Of a stretch of 64,000 bases of DNA, positions 8,045-16,342 are shown piece after piece. The first letter of the stretch is position 1, and each line of letters starts with the position of its first letter. Origin of the DNA: Clostridiales bacterium (GTDB taxonomy: Bacteria > Bacillota > Clostridia > Peptostreptococcales > Anaerovoracaceae); contig CP042469.1 of NCBI GenBank assembly GCA_015243575.1, positions 992,001-1,056,000 on the forward strand. Direction: 5' to 3'. The position numbers and the translations under genes are program-made. The notes below the pieces were generated by a model, which was not told the DNA's origin, did no database searches, and saw only the letters and a list, made by a program, of their open reading frames with translations.

Positions 8045-8107
8045 CTGCAGGCTTATTTGACCCTACCTAAGGCGTTTTAATTGCATCAGCTTGAGGGTCA
8101 ATCGTTC

Positions 8108-8113
8108 TTGACA
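8108..8113 (+). promoter_or_regulatory. Possible -35 element upstream of the M20 gene
   Basis: A consensus TTGACA lies 71 bp before the start codon, but no good -10 stands 16-18 bp downstream. A TTGACCCT/AGGGTCAA inverted repeat (about 8056-8094) precedes it. A CTTTCA-N7-TGAAAG palindrome (8155-8173) covers part of the Shine-Dalgarno region and faintly resembles the IclR-type site at 813-827. Confidence 0.25.
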
Positions 8114-8183
8114 GATAGGACTGCTAACTTTCTTTAACAACTTTATATTTCTAACTTTCATCGTCACTGAAAGGAGCCGTACA

Positions 8184-9407
8184 GTGGGAACTTACAAGCA
8201 CGTCGCGGACTGCGTGAAAACTGACGAATTAGTTCAATTTACTCAAAAACTTGTTAGAATAAACAGCGTTTTTGACCCGGAAAAGACTGGAGCCAATGAG
8301 GAGGCTGCTGCGAAACACATCGCAGAGTTTCTGATAATGGAAGGCTTTGAGGTTCACTTCGAAGAAGTGGTTCCGGGGCGTCCAAATGTAATCGCATATC
8401 TTAGAGGAAAAAACCCAGGAAAAACTATATTATTTGAAGGACATACCGATGTGGTAACGGCGGGAGATCCGGAGCAGTGGCATTATGACCCCTTCGGAGC
8501 CGAGATCGTAGGTGACAGAATCTATGGCAGAGGAACCTGCGACACCAAGGGCAATGTAGCGGCTGCTATTTTTGCTGCAAAAGCAGTGAAGGATTCCGGC
8601 ATTGAATTCAACGGAAATATTCTGCTTTGTATTCCCTGCGATGAAGAAGGCATGATGCAGGGCATCAAGCACTTCATTGACAGAGGGTGGGCAGACGATG
8701 TGGATGCCGCAGTCATTTGCGAGCCGGAGGAAAATCACGTTTGTATTTTCCAAAAAGGCGCAATGAGAGCAGAAATCCGTGTTTTTGGAAAACAAAGCCA
8801 CGGCGCTATGCCACTTACGGGAATCAATCCCAACTGGCGACTTGCCAGAATCATTTGTGAGCTGGAAAAGCTGGAGCAGGCGGAGAAAGACCGTCTTGGC
8901 TGCCATGAGTACTTGAAGTGGCCCAGTATCACACCAACCATCATTGCTTCACCGGCAAAAGGAGAAGCTCAAATTAATGTCGTACCAGGCGAAGTCTACA
9001 TGACATTGGATATCAGAACGGTTCCGGGACAGGAGCACAATGAATTGAAGCAGAGCATCCTTGACATTTACGACAGACTGGCTGAAACAGATCCCGATTT
9101 TAAAGCGACATTAAACATTATTGAAGAACGGCCATGGACTTCGACACCGAAAGATGCGGAAATCACCAGGGTTGTTTGCCGCGCTGTATCGGAAGTTACG
9201 GGAAAGGAACCAGTATGGCAGGGCGTACCGGGAGCGACGGACGGAACCTTCCTGCATGCCAGAAAAGGGATTCCGGTCATTGTTACCGGCGCGGGCAATA
9301 CCTATATTCCACACCATGCCGATGAATACGTGGAGATACCGGAGCTGATTGAAACGGCAAAAATCTATGCACTGACAGCCATGTACTTCCTGAATGGGGA
9401 TGCGTAA
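8184..9407 (+). CDS. M20-family metallo-amidohydrolase (ArgE/DapE type), candidate pantothenate amidohydrolase
   Basis: A 407-residue di-zinc M20 enzyme: EGHTDVV with the first metal histidine, RGTCDTKG with the bridging aspartate, DEEGMM with the catalytic glutamate pair, ICEPEE, and a terminal HHADEYVEIPEL. Family members hydrolyse N-acyl amino acids and peptides. The start is GTG, chosen for the GAAAGGAG 9 bp upstream. Pantothenate is an N-acyl beta-alanine, so this is one of two candidates in the island for releasing pantoate. The sequence looks closer to the DapE/ArgE branch than to the HyuC/beta-ureidopropionase branch. Family is certain, substrate is inference. Confidence 0.88.
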   Translation: MGTYKHVADCVKTDELVQFTQKLVRINSVFDPEKTGANEEAAAKHIAEFLIMEGFEVHFEEVVPGRPNVIAYLRGKNPGKTILFEGHTDVVTAGDPEQWHYDPFGAEIVGDRIYGRGTCDTKGNVAAAIFAAKAVKDSGIEFNGNILLCIPCDEEGMMQGIKHFIDRGWADDVDAAVICEPEENHVCIFQKGAMRAEIRVFGKQSHGAMPLTGINPNWRLARIICELEKLEQAEKDRLGCHEYLKWPSITPTIIASPAKGEAQINVVPGEVYMTLDIRTVPGQEHNELKQSILDIYDRLAETDPDFKATLNIIEERPWTSTPKDAEITRVVCRAVSEVTGKEPVWQGVPGATDGTFLHARKGIPVIVTGAGNTYIPHHADEYVEIPELIETAKIYALTAMYFLNGDA

Positions 9408-9423
9408 GCGTTAGTGGTGCTTT

Positions 9424-10122
9424 ATGCTGACTTTCGATGATAAGAGAATCAGAGTCGTGGTCGGACATTATGGCAGCGGCAAAACTGAATTCTCCGTAAA
9501 CTATGCATTAAAACTAGCAGAACAGGGGAATAAGACCGCGCTTGCAGATCTTGATATTGCAAATCCATATTTCAGAAGCAGAGAAAGACAGGGTTTGCTG
9601 GAAGAACAAGGTGTAAGAGTATACAGCAATATATTTGGTTATGATATCACCGCAGATCTACCTGCCATCACGGCAGCAATTCGAGGGCCGCTGGAGGATC
9701 CTCTCTGTCAGATCGTAATTGATGCAGGGGGAGACCATCTGGGAGCCAGAATTCTGATACAATTTGATCGGTATTTTGATCAGGCGGATTCCGATTTCTT
9801 CTGTGTTGTCAATGGAAGGAGACCGGAAACCAGCACTCTGGCGGGTGCGATGAATCATATCTTCAAAATAGAAAAGGAAACAGGCCGAAGGATCACCGGT
9901 TTGATTAATAATACCCATCTTCTGAAGGAAACGGAAGCGGAGGATGTGATCAGAGGGTATCATCTCTGCACAGAACTGTCTTCCCGACTTGGAGTACCTT
10001 TCAAATATAATTGCTGTGTACAGACACTGCTGGAAGAGCTGAAACAGAAAACGATACAATATCAGGATTTTCATATATTTCCCATGAGGCTGTATATGAG
10101 AGAGAGCTGGCTCGATCGATAA
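9424..10122 (+). CDS. P-loop ATPase of the ParA/MinD type, function unknown
   Basis: A 232-residue protein with a Walker A motif GHYGSGKT at 14-21, a LADLDIANPYFRSR segment typical of the deviant Walker A group, and IVIDAGGD. It carries no partition partner or membrane-targeting helix that I can recognise. It sits 16 bp after the M20 gene and before vorD. I do not know its role in this pathway. Confidence 0.7.
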   Translation: MLTFDDKRIRVVVGHYGSGKTEFSVNYALKLAEQGNKTALADLDIANPYFRSRERQGLLEEQGVRVYSNIFGYDITADLPAITAAIRGPLEDPLCQIVIDAGGDHLGARILIQFDRYFDQADSDFFCVVNGRRPETSTLAGAMNHIFKIEKETGRRITGLINNTHLLKETEAEDVIRGYHLCTELSSRLGVPFKYNCCVQTLLEELKQKTIQYQDFHIFPMRLYMRESWLDR

Positions 10123-10201
10123 ACCCTAAGTTATGACTATAGCCTTAACGTCGGTTGGTTAGTACCAGCTTAAAACCAAAGTTTAGGCCGGTCAAGGTAC
10201 T

Positions 10202-10255
10202 AGGGCGTGTCTGAAAGCTGCACGTGCGAAGGCAATGCGTTTTCAGACACGCCCT
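10202..10255. repeat. 15-bp perfect inverted repeat upstream of vorD
   Basis: Bases 10202-10216 (AGGGCGTGTCTGAAA) and 10241-10255 are perfect reverse complements around a 24-bp loop. An outer TAGTACC/GGTACTA pair overlaps its left side (about 10166-10201). There is no T-run. It could be a small mobile palindrome or an mRNA structure ahead of the vor operon. Confidence 0.5.
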
Positions 10256-10322
10256 GGAATCAACCAGATTGTTCCATGCCACCGGCGCTAAGGAGTGCTT
10301 CACTAAGAAAGGGAGTTATCCA

Positions 10323-10562
10323 ATGGCAAAGGGTATGGTCGTTTTTGACGAAGAACGATGCAAGGGCTGTGAACTTTGCATCTCCGTCTGTCCTTTAAAC
10401 TTATTATCTTTGCATGAAACAAAGATCAACTCAAAGGGTTACCACCCTGCGAGTGTGACAGAGCCACAGCGGTGTACCGGATGTGGTAGCTGCGGTGTGA
10501 TCTGTCCCGACGGCGCAATCAGTGTCTTTCGAGAGGAGCAGGGAGGGCGCAGCGATGAATGA
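10323..10562 (+). CDS. vorD: 2-oxoacid:ferredoxin oxidoreductase, ferredoxin (delta) subunit
   Basis: A 79-residue protein with two CxxCxxCxxxCP clusters (CKGCELCISVCP and CTGCGSCGVICP). It is the internal electron carrier of a four-subunit VOR/KGOR-type enzyme. The ATG at 10323 follows AAAGGGAG. It overlaps the alpha-subunit gene by 8 bases, so the subunits are translationally coupled. Confidence 0.9.
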   Translation: MAKGMVVFDEERCKGCELCISVCPLNLLSLHETKINSKGYHPASVTEPQRCTGCGSCGVICPDGAISVFREEQGGRSDE

Positions 10563-11634
10563 AAAAGTTTTAATGAAGGGGAATGAAGCCTTCGCGGAAG
10601 CAGCAATCAGAAGCGGCTGCCGTTATTACTTTGGCTATCCGATTACCCCGCAGAATGAAATTACAGAATATATGTCAAGGGAACTTCCAAAGCACGGTGG
10701 TTCCTTTGTCCAGGCAGAAAGTGAGATCGCCGCCATCAATATGGCCTATGGAGGCGCTGCGGCAGGAGGGAAGGTTCTTATCTCTTCCTCTTCACCGGGT
10801 ATCGCACTGATGCAGGAGGGGTTTTCCTTCCTGTGTTCCACGGAAATTCCGCTGGTAATTCTGAGCGTATCCCGGGGAGGCCCAGGCGTTGGAACCATCC
10901 AGCCGGGACAGGCAGATTATTATCAATCCACCAGAGGCGGCGGCAATGGAGATTATCATCTCTTCGTATTTGCTCCGTCATCCATTCAAGAAGCGGTGGA
11001 TATGATGGCCAGAGCTTTCGAAATTGCAGAAGAATATCGGAATCCCGTCATGATCTATGTAGATGGCGTTCTCGGTCAGATGATGGAGCCAGTGATTCTG
11101 CCAAAGCCTATTCCTGCAATTAGTGGGGATGAGATCTCTAAGCTCAGACCCTGGGCGATGACAGGTACAGGCGGGAAAAGAGAGCATAACGTGATCAAAT
11201 CCTTGTACCTGAAGCCGGAAGAGCTGGAAGCGAGAATTCTGGATATGGATCAAAAATATCAGAAGGCTAAGAATGAGCTGGTTCTATGCAAGACAGAGGG
11301 ACTGAAAGAAGCAGAAATCGTTTTCGTGGCCTATGGTTCCACCGCAAGAATCACCGAGGAAGCGATAGAGCTTTTAGCTGAAGAGGGTATTAAGGCAGGA
11401 CTGATCAGACCCGTGAGCCTTTGGCCCTTCCCCTATGATGTTTTTGATCAGATTCCCGATACTGTGAATGCTGTCATCTCCGTAGAACTGAGTATGGGGC
11501 AGATGATTGACGACGTGAAAATCGGCTGCAGAGGAAGATTCCCCGTTTCCTTGTCAGGCAGAGTGGGCGGTATCCTGATTACACCGCCGGAGATTGCAGC
11601 AGATGCAAGGAAAGCATTGGGGGTGAGGGCATGA
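10555..11634 (+). CDS. vorB: 2-oxoacid:ferredoxin oxidoreductase alpha subunit, VorB type
   Basis: A 359-residue subunit beginning KGNEAFAEAAIRSGCRYYFG and containing YPITPQNEI, which is typical of the pyrimidine-binding domain of VorB/KorA. The complex oxidises branched-chain 2-oxoacids such as 2-oxoisovalerate, or 2-oxoglutarate, to acyl-CoA, CO2 and reduced ferredoxin. Next to panB, whose reverse product is 2-oxoisovalerate, the ketoisovalerate specificity is favoured. Sequence alone does not separate VOR from KGOR. Confidence 0.88.
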   Translation: MNEKVLMKGNEAFAEAAIRSGCRYYFGYPITPQNEITEYMSRELPKHGGSFVQAESEIAAINMAYGGAAAGGKVLISSSSPGIALMQEGFSFLCSTEIPLVILSVSRGGPGVGTIQPGQADYYQSTRGGGNGDYHLFVFAPSSIQEAVDMMARAFEIAEEYRNPVMIYVDGVLGQMMEPVILPKPIPAISGDEISKLRPWAMTGTGGKREHNVIKSLYLKPEELEARILDMDQKYQKAKNELVLCKTEGLKEAEIVFVAYGSTARITEEAIELLAEEGIKAGLIRPVSLWPFPYDVFDQIPDTVNAVISVELSMGQMIDDVKIGCRGRFPVSLSGRVGGILITPPEIAADARKALGVRA

Positions 11635-12377
11635 CCGCTGTATTCCAATATACCAAGGGGATGCTGCCGGAGGAGACGACCTATTGTCCCGGCTGTACCC
11701 ATGGAATTGCCCATAGACTGATCATGGAGGTACTGGATGAAAAGGGGCTTCTTGGCCAGACCATCGGTGTAGCACCCATTGGCTGCAGCATCCTCGCTCA
11801 CCATTACATGAATGTAGATATGTGTGAATCTGCGCACGGACGAGCGCCGGCCATCGCTACGGGTATCCGCAGGGTACAGAAAGATAAAATCATCTTTACC
11901 TATCAGGGGGACGGCGATCTGGCTTCGATTGGAACGGGAGAAATCGTTCAGGCGGCTCATCGAGGAGAGAAATTTACCACATTCTTTATCAATAACGCAA
12001 TCTATGGAATGACCGGAGGGCAGATGGCCCCAACCAGTCTCATCGGCCAGAGGACCACGACAAGTGCCGAAGGCAGAGACAAGGACAGTGCCGGAATGCC
12101 GATCCGTATGGCAGAGCTCATCGCAACACTGGATGGAGCAGTTTTTGTGGAACGGGTATCGGTGGATTCTCCCGCCAATATCAGAAAAGCAAAGAAAGCT
12201 GTCCAAAATGCAATCGAGGTTCAGGAGAAACGGCTGGGCTTTGGCTTCGTGGAAATTTTATCGACCTGTCCCACCAACTGGGGACTGAATCCGGTCAAAT
12301 CGCTGGAATGGCTGCGAGAGAATATGATTCCCTACTATCCGCTCGGTACTCTCAAACATCCCGGGGAGGTGAAGTAA
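11631..12377 (+). CDS. vorA: 2-oxoacid:ferredoxin oxidoreductase beta (thiamine diphosphate) subunit
   Basis: A 248-residue TPP-binding subunit with CPGCTHG near the N terminus and the TPP/Mg motif GDGDLASIGTGE, followed by NNAIYGMTGGQ. It overlaps vorB by four bases (ATGA). It carries the catalytic thiamine diphosphate of the VOR-type complex. Confidence 0.9.
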   Translation: MTAVFQYTKGMLPEETTYCPGCTHGIAHRLIMEVLDEKGLLGQTIGVAPIGCSILAHHYMNVDMCESAHGRAPAIATGIRRVQKDKIIFTYQGDGDLASIGTGEIVQAAHRGEKFTTFFINNAIYGMTGGQMAPTSLIGQRTTTSAEGRDKDSAGMPIRMAELIATLDGAVFVERVSVDSPANIRKAKKAVQNAIEVQEKRLGFGFVEILSTCPTNWGLNPVKSLEWLRENMIPYYPLGTLKHPGEVK

Positions 12378-12908
12378 ATGGCAGTACATAAGCTGATCAT
12401 CGCAGGCTTTGGAGGGCAGGGCGTCATGCTCATAGGACAGATGATTGCCTACGCCGGTATGCTGGAAGGAAAAGAGGTTACCTGGATGCCTGCTTACGGG
12501 CCGGAAATGAGGGGAGGTACCGCCAACTGCACTGTTGTCGTCTCTGATCGAAAGATCAGTTCTCCCATCGTAACTGAGGCCACGGCAGTCGTGGCAATGA
12601 ACCTGCCTTCTTTGCATAAATTCGAGAAGCTGGTAAAACCGGGAGGTATGCTTTTCATCAATTCGTCCTTGGTTCATGAAAATGCAGGCAGGGATGATGT
12701 AGAAGTCTGCCGGATTGATGCGAACGAGATTGCGGTGAGACTTCAAAACGACAAGGTGTCAAATATGGTAATCCTCGGTGCTGTTGTAAGCAAAACCGGG
12801 GTAGTAAAAATGGAGAGCATAGAAAAAGTAATGGATCAGTTATTTACCGGTAATAAAGTCAAGACATTACCTCTAAATAAAAAAGCATTGACAGCATGGA
12901 AGGCTTGA
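12378..12908 (+). CDS. vorC: 2-oxoacid:ferredoxin oxidoreductase gamma subunit
   Basis: A 176-residue gamma domain with FGGQGVMLIGQ near the N terminus and YGPEMRGGTANC. This domain holds or shuttles CoA in the family. The start follows the vorA stop directly, with GGGGAGGTGA as the ribosome site. It completes a DBAC operon. The liv transporter starts about 120 bp downstream. Confidence 0.9.
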   Translation: MAVHKLIIAGFGGQGVMLIGQMIAYAGMLEGKEVTWMPAYGPEMRGGTANCTVVVSDRKISSPIVTEATAVVAMNLPSLHKFEKLVKPGGMLFINSSLVHENAGRDDVEVCRIDANEIAVRLQNDKVSNMVILGAVVSKTGVVKMESIEKVMDQLFTGNKVKTLPLNKKALTAWKA

Positions 12909-13027
12909 TTGTCCTTATGCATCTATCATAGTTAAGGAGGAGAGCTGTGATATCATGCGAGCATGAAGAAACACTAAAGTTTAAAGGAAAGGATGAGTAT
13001 GATGTTAGCATCATACGGGGAAGAAGA

Positions 13028-14296
13028 ATGAAAAAGAAATTAGCCATACTTCTGGTTTTAGTCCTTCTGCTGTCAACCTTGGCCGGGTGCGGCGGCGGAA
13101 ACGGGAGTGGAGGAGACTCCGAATCGGCGGAGCCCTTCAAGGTCGGTGCAATCTATCCATTGAGCGGTGCTAATGCGCTTCTTGGCTCACAATGTCTTGC
13201 GGCAGTAAAAATTGCAGTTGATATCGTCAATGCAAACGGCGGGGTACAGGGAAGACAGGTTCAGCTTGTCTCAGCGGATGCTCCAGATCCTACAGCAGCG
13301 ACAACAGAAGCGGGAAGACTTGTGGATCAGCAGGGGGTCCAGGTAATCTTCGGCTCTCTGGCTAGTGGGAATGCTCTTGCGATTGCAGGCGTTACGGAAA
13401 AAAGCGGCGTGACTCTTGTGGAATCAGGCGGTATCGCAGATGCTCTGACAGATTCCGGCTTCAAAAATGTTTTTAGAATTCTTGACAAGGGCGGACTGCG
13501 TGGAGCAGCAGGCGTAACTTATACTGCTGACGTCATTGCACCAATGCTGAACATCGCACCGAAAGATCTGAGAGTTGCCATCATTCACGAAGAGTCCAGC
13601 TATGGTACTTCTGTTGCAGACGGCGCCGAAAATAAGATCAAGGAGCTAGGTCTGAATCTTGTAGCCAGAGAACACTATAACTCTACGATTACGGATATGT
13701 CAGCTCTGGTGCTGAAGCTCAAGGAAGCAAAGCCTGACGTTTTATTCACAGTCAATTACATCAACGATGCAATTCTCCTTGTAGATACGCTGAAGCAGTA
13801 TGATGCTATTCCGAAGGTCTTGATGGGCTGCGGAGCAGGAACCACCGACCCGAACTTCGCCGCTACCATTGGTGCCGATTCAGATGGATTTTTCTGCACT
13901 GATATGCCAACAAACCTTCCTCTTGACGTGTTCACCGACGAAGCCATGAAAAACGTTGTCAGCGAATTCAGAGAGCGGTTCAGGAAAGAATTCCCTGATA
14001 TGAACAATGTATCTGTTGCGGCAGAGGCTGCATTTGCAGGCTCCTATACCTTTATGAATAACATCCTGCCCAATGCAAAGACACTGGATGCAGCAGGAAT
14101 CCGTGAAGCTGCTTTGACCACTAAGCTTGACATGACCACTCTTGGTTTTGGTTGGGATCTTGGAGATGATGGCCAGAATTACGCGGCTTCCGCCAATATC
14201 AACCAGTGGCAGGGAGGCAAAGTTGTAACAGTATCACCTGATAAGCTGAAAAACGGCGAAGTGATCAATGTACCGCTGCCCATAGCCGGTCAATAA
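13028..14296 (+). CDS. livK: Branched-chain-amino-acid-type ABC transporter, substrate-binding lipoprotein
   Basis: A 422-residue periplasmic-binding-fold type I protein of the LivJ/LivK/Peripla_BP_6 family. It starts with a lipoprotein signal (MKKKLAILLVLVLLLSTLAG followed by C). The region after the signal (FKVGAIYPLSGANALLGSQC) is typical. The ATG at 13028 is preferred because it begins the signal peptide; an in-frame GTG at 12947 would put 27 charged residues before it. Such binding proteins take leucine, amides, urea or aromatic acids. In this island, pantothenate or a related acyl amino acid is possible but unproven. Confidence 0.9.
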   Translation: MKKKLAILLVLVLLLSTLAGCGGGNGSGGDSESAEPFKVGAIYPLSGANALLGSQCLAAVKIAVDIVNANGGVQGRQVQLVSADAPDPTAATTEAGRLVDQQGVQVIFGSLASGNALAIAGVTEKSGVTLVESGGIADALTDSGFKNVFRILDKGGLRGAAGVTYTADVIAPMLNIAPKDLRVAIIHEESSYGTSVADGAENKIKELGLNLVAREHYNSTITDMSALVLKLKEAKPDVLFTVNYINDAILLVDTLKQYDAIPKVLMGCGAGTTDPNFAATIGADSDGFFCTDMPTNLPLDVFTDEAMKNVVSEFRERFRKEFPDMNNVSVAAEAAFAGSYTFMNNILPNAKTLDAAGIREAALTTKLDMTTLGFGWDLGDDGQNYAASANINQWQGGKVVTVSPDKLKNGEVINVPLPIAGQ

Positions 14297-14372
14297 AGAG
14301 CGGAAAGGAACCACCAATTGTGTTCTTTTAGCATTGAGAAAACCACTGATAAAAAACTGATCTCGTAACGAT

Positions 14373-14417
14373 TCTGCCCGCAGATGCTTCTCCTCGGTTC
14401 TTGCGGCTGCGGGCAGA
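14373..14417 (+). terminator. GC-rich intercistronic hairpin after livK
   Basis: TCTGCCCGCAG (14373-14383) pairs perfectly with CTGCGGGCAGA (14407-14417). There is no T-run, so it is more likely an attenuating or mRNA-protecting hairpin than a full terminator. Such hairpins are common after binding-protein genes, which need more product than the permease genes. Confidence 0.5.
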
Positions 14418-14464
14418 GTTTAGGATGATTCAGTACTAGCAGCAGAATATTAAAGGAGTATAAA

Positions 14465-15325
14465 ATGGAACAAGTTTTACAGGTTCTAATTTCAGGTATT
14501 CTATCAGGCGGGATCTATGCACTGGCCAGCGTCGGCTTGGCTTTGATTTTTGGGGTGGTTGGGCTTGTAAACTTCGCCCACGGAGAATACCTGATGCTTG
14601 CGATGTACATCGCATATTGGATTTATAATTTTTCCGGACTGGACCCTTATCAGTCCTTGATCATTAATCTGGCTATCATGGCAGTCATCGGATACATTAC
14701 CTTCAAGGTGATTATGGAGCGGGTTCTCGATTCGGATCACTCCATACAGATGCTGCTCACATTGGCGCTGTCCATGGTACTTCAAAATCTGGCGCTGATG
14801 TTCTGGAAAGCTGACTATCGAAACATCAGAATTGATATGACCAATGATACGATGAACCTCGGTTTTCTGACGTTCAATACACCGAGAGTGCTTGCCTTTT
14901 TCATTGCAATTGGTGCGTCGATCCTACTGTATCTTTTCTTACAGAAAACATTCACCGGAGCTGCCATGCGAGCCATTTCCCAAAACGGAAAAGCCGCGCA
15001 GCTCATGGGAATCAATATAAAGCGAACCTATGGCCTTGCTTTCGTCATCGGAACAACGCTTGTTGGGCTGGCTGGCCTGCTGATTTCACCCATCTATCCA
15101 GCGTTTCCCACCGTGGGGGCCAGCTTCAGTACCCTTGCATTTATCGTCGTCGTTCTGGGAGGCTTATCCAGCGTACCCGGAGCCATCATCGGAGGACTGG
15201 TGATCGGCGTTGTGGAAAGCTTTGCAGGTTATCTTGCCGGACCGGCTTACCAGCAGGCGGCATACTTCCTCCTGTTTATTCTGGTACTCGTTTTCAAGCC
15301 GAACGGTTTGTTCGGCCGATCCTAG
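14465..15325 (+). CDS. livH: Branched-chain-type ABC transporter permease LivH
   Basis: A 286-residue inner-membrane permease with LISGILSGGIYALASVGLAL at its N terminus, GVVGLVNFAHGEYLM and the permease loop ending AISQNGKAAQLMGIN (EAA-like contact to the ATPase). It forms the channel with LivM. AAAGGAG precedes the ATG. Confidence 0.93.
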   Translation: MEQVLQVLISGILSGGIYALASVGLALIFGVVGLVNFAHGEYLMLAMYIAYWIYNFSGLDPYQSLIINLAIMAVIGYITFKVIMERVLDSDHSIQMLLTLALSMVLQNLALMFWKADYRNIRIDMTNDTMNLGFLTFNTPRVLAFFIAIGASILLYLFLQKTFTGAAMRAISQNGKAAQLMGINIKRTYGLAFVIGTTLVGLAGLLISPIYPAFPTVGASFSTLAFIVVVLGGLSSVPGAIIGGLVIGVVESFAGYLAGPAYQQAAYFLLFILVLVFKPNGLFGRS

Positions 15326-15347
15326 ATGGCAGTAAGGGAGTGAGAAT

Positions 15348-16340
15348 ATGATAAAACAACTGATTTTAAAACAGCATCTTGTGCTGTGGGTCATTGCCAC
15401 AGGTTCGGTCATCGTGCCGTTTTTTCTTCCCAACAGATATTTTCAGGACATTGCAGTGATGACGTTCTTATGGGCTGGTCTTGCCACCTCTTGGAATCTG
15501 TACAGCGGCTACTGCAAACGACTGAGTATCGGCCATGCGGCGTATCTTGGAATCGGAGCATATACCTCGACGCTGCTGTATCTGAATTTCGGGATCTCAC
15601 CGTGGATCGGCATGTTGGCAGGAGGCGTGATCTCTGCCATTGCCGCACTCATCATCGGGGGTACGACCCTCAGATTGAAGGGGACCTTCTTCGTATTATC
15701 GACCATCGCGTTTGCCGAAATCCTGAAGGTTATGACCATTACATCCAAGGATATTACCGCAGGAGCGCTGGGGCTTATGATTCCGTATCAGCCCGGTTTT
15801 GCCAATATGATCTGGCAGGGTAAGATTCCCTATGCCGTTCTCACTTGGATTTATATGATTGTTGTGCTGATCATCAGCGTGAGACTGGAAAAATCTAAAC
15901 TCGGATATTCGCTCATTGCCCTTGGTGAAAATCAGGAGGCGGCTGAAAATTTAGGCGTCAATTCCACCAGAACGATGCTTGTTGCTTTTGTGATGAGTGC
16001 GGTTCTGACCTCTTTTGGAGGAACGCTGTTTGCTCAGTATGTGATGTTTATTGAGCCTACTTCCGTAATGAGCATGGGAAATTCCATCAACTTCATTCTT
16101 CTTGCTATTGCCGGCGGTATGGGAACCGCTTTTGGACCTATGGTAGGGTCCTTTATTCTAACACCTGTCAGCAATCTGCTCAGGGGGTATCTTGCAGGTA
16201 TCAGCGGGCTTCACGGTCTCATTCTCGGACTGGTGCTCATTGTCATCCTGCTATACAGGCCCGATGGTATTCTGCCGCAGCTAAAATTGCTGTTTCGATA
16301 TCTCTTTGGGAAGTTCGTTAAGCCGGGTAAAGGAGAATGA
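15348..16340 (+). CDS. livM: Branched-chain-type ABC transporter permease LivM
   Basis: A 330-residue permease with multiple hydrophobic segments, SIGHAAYLGIGAYTS, and the cytoplasmic loop with ALGENQEAAENLGVN. It is the LivH partner. The ATG lies 22 bp after the livH stop. Its TGA overlaps the first possible livG start. Confidence 0.93.
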   Translation: MIKQLILKQHLVLWVIATGSVIVPFFLPNRYFQDIAVMTFLWAGLATSWNLYSGYCKRLSIGHAAYLGIGAYTSTLLYLNFGISPWIGMLAGGVISAIAALIIGGTTLRLKGTFFVLSTIAFAEILKVMTITSKDITAGALGLMIPYQPGFANMIWQGKIPYAVLTWIYMIVVLIISVRLEKSKLGYSLIALGENQEAAENLGVNSTRTMLVAFVMSAVLTSFGGTLFAQYVMFIEPTSVMSMGNSINFILLAIAGGMGTAFGPMVGSFILTPVSNLLRGYLAGISGLHGLILGLVLIVILLYRPDGILPQLKLLFRYLFGKFVKPGKGE

Positions 16341-16342
16341 GT

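Noticed and set aside
8184-9407. Beta-ureidopropionase completing a reductive pyrimidine pathway with PreA
   Set aside because: The motifs look closer to the ArgE/DapE branch than the HyuC branch, and no dihydropyrimidinase gene lies in the window. An assay would decide.
12947-13027. Longer livK protein from a GTG start
   Set aside because: It would place 27 mostly charged residues before the lipoprotein signal peptide, which would block export. The ATG at 13028 is preferred.
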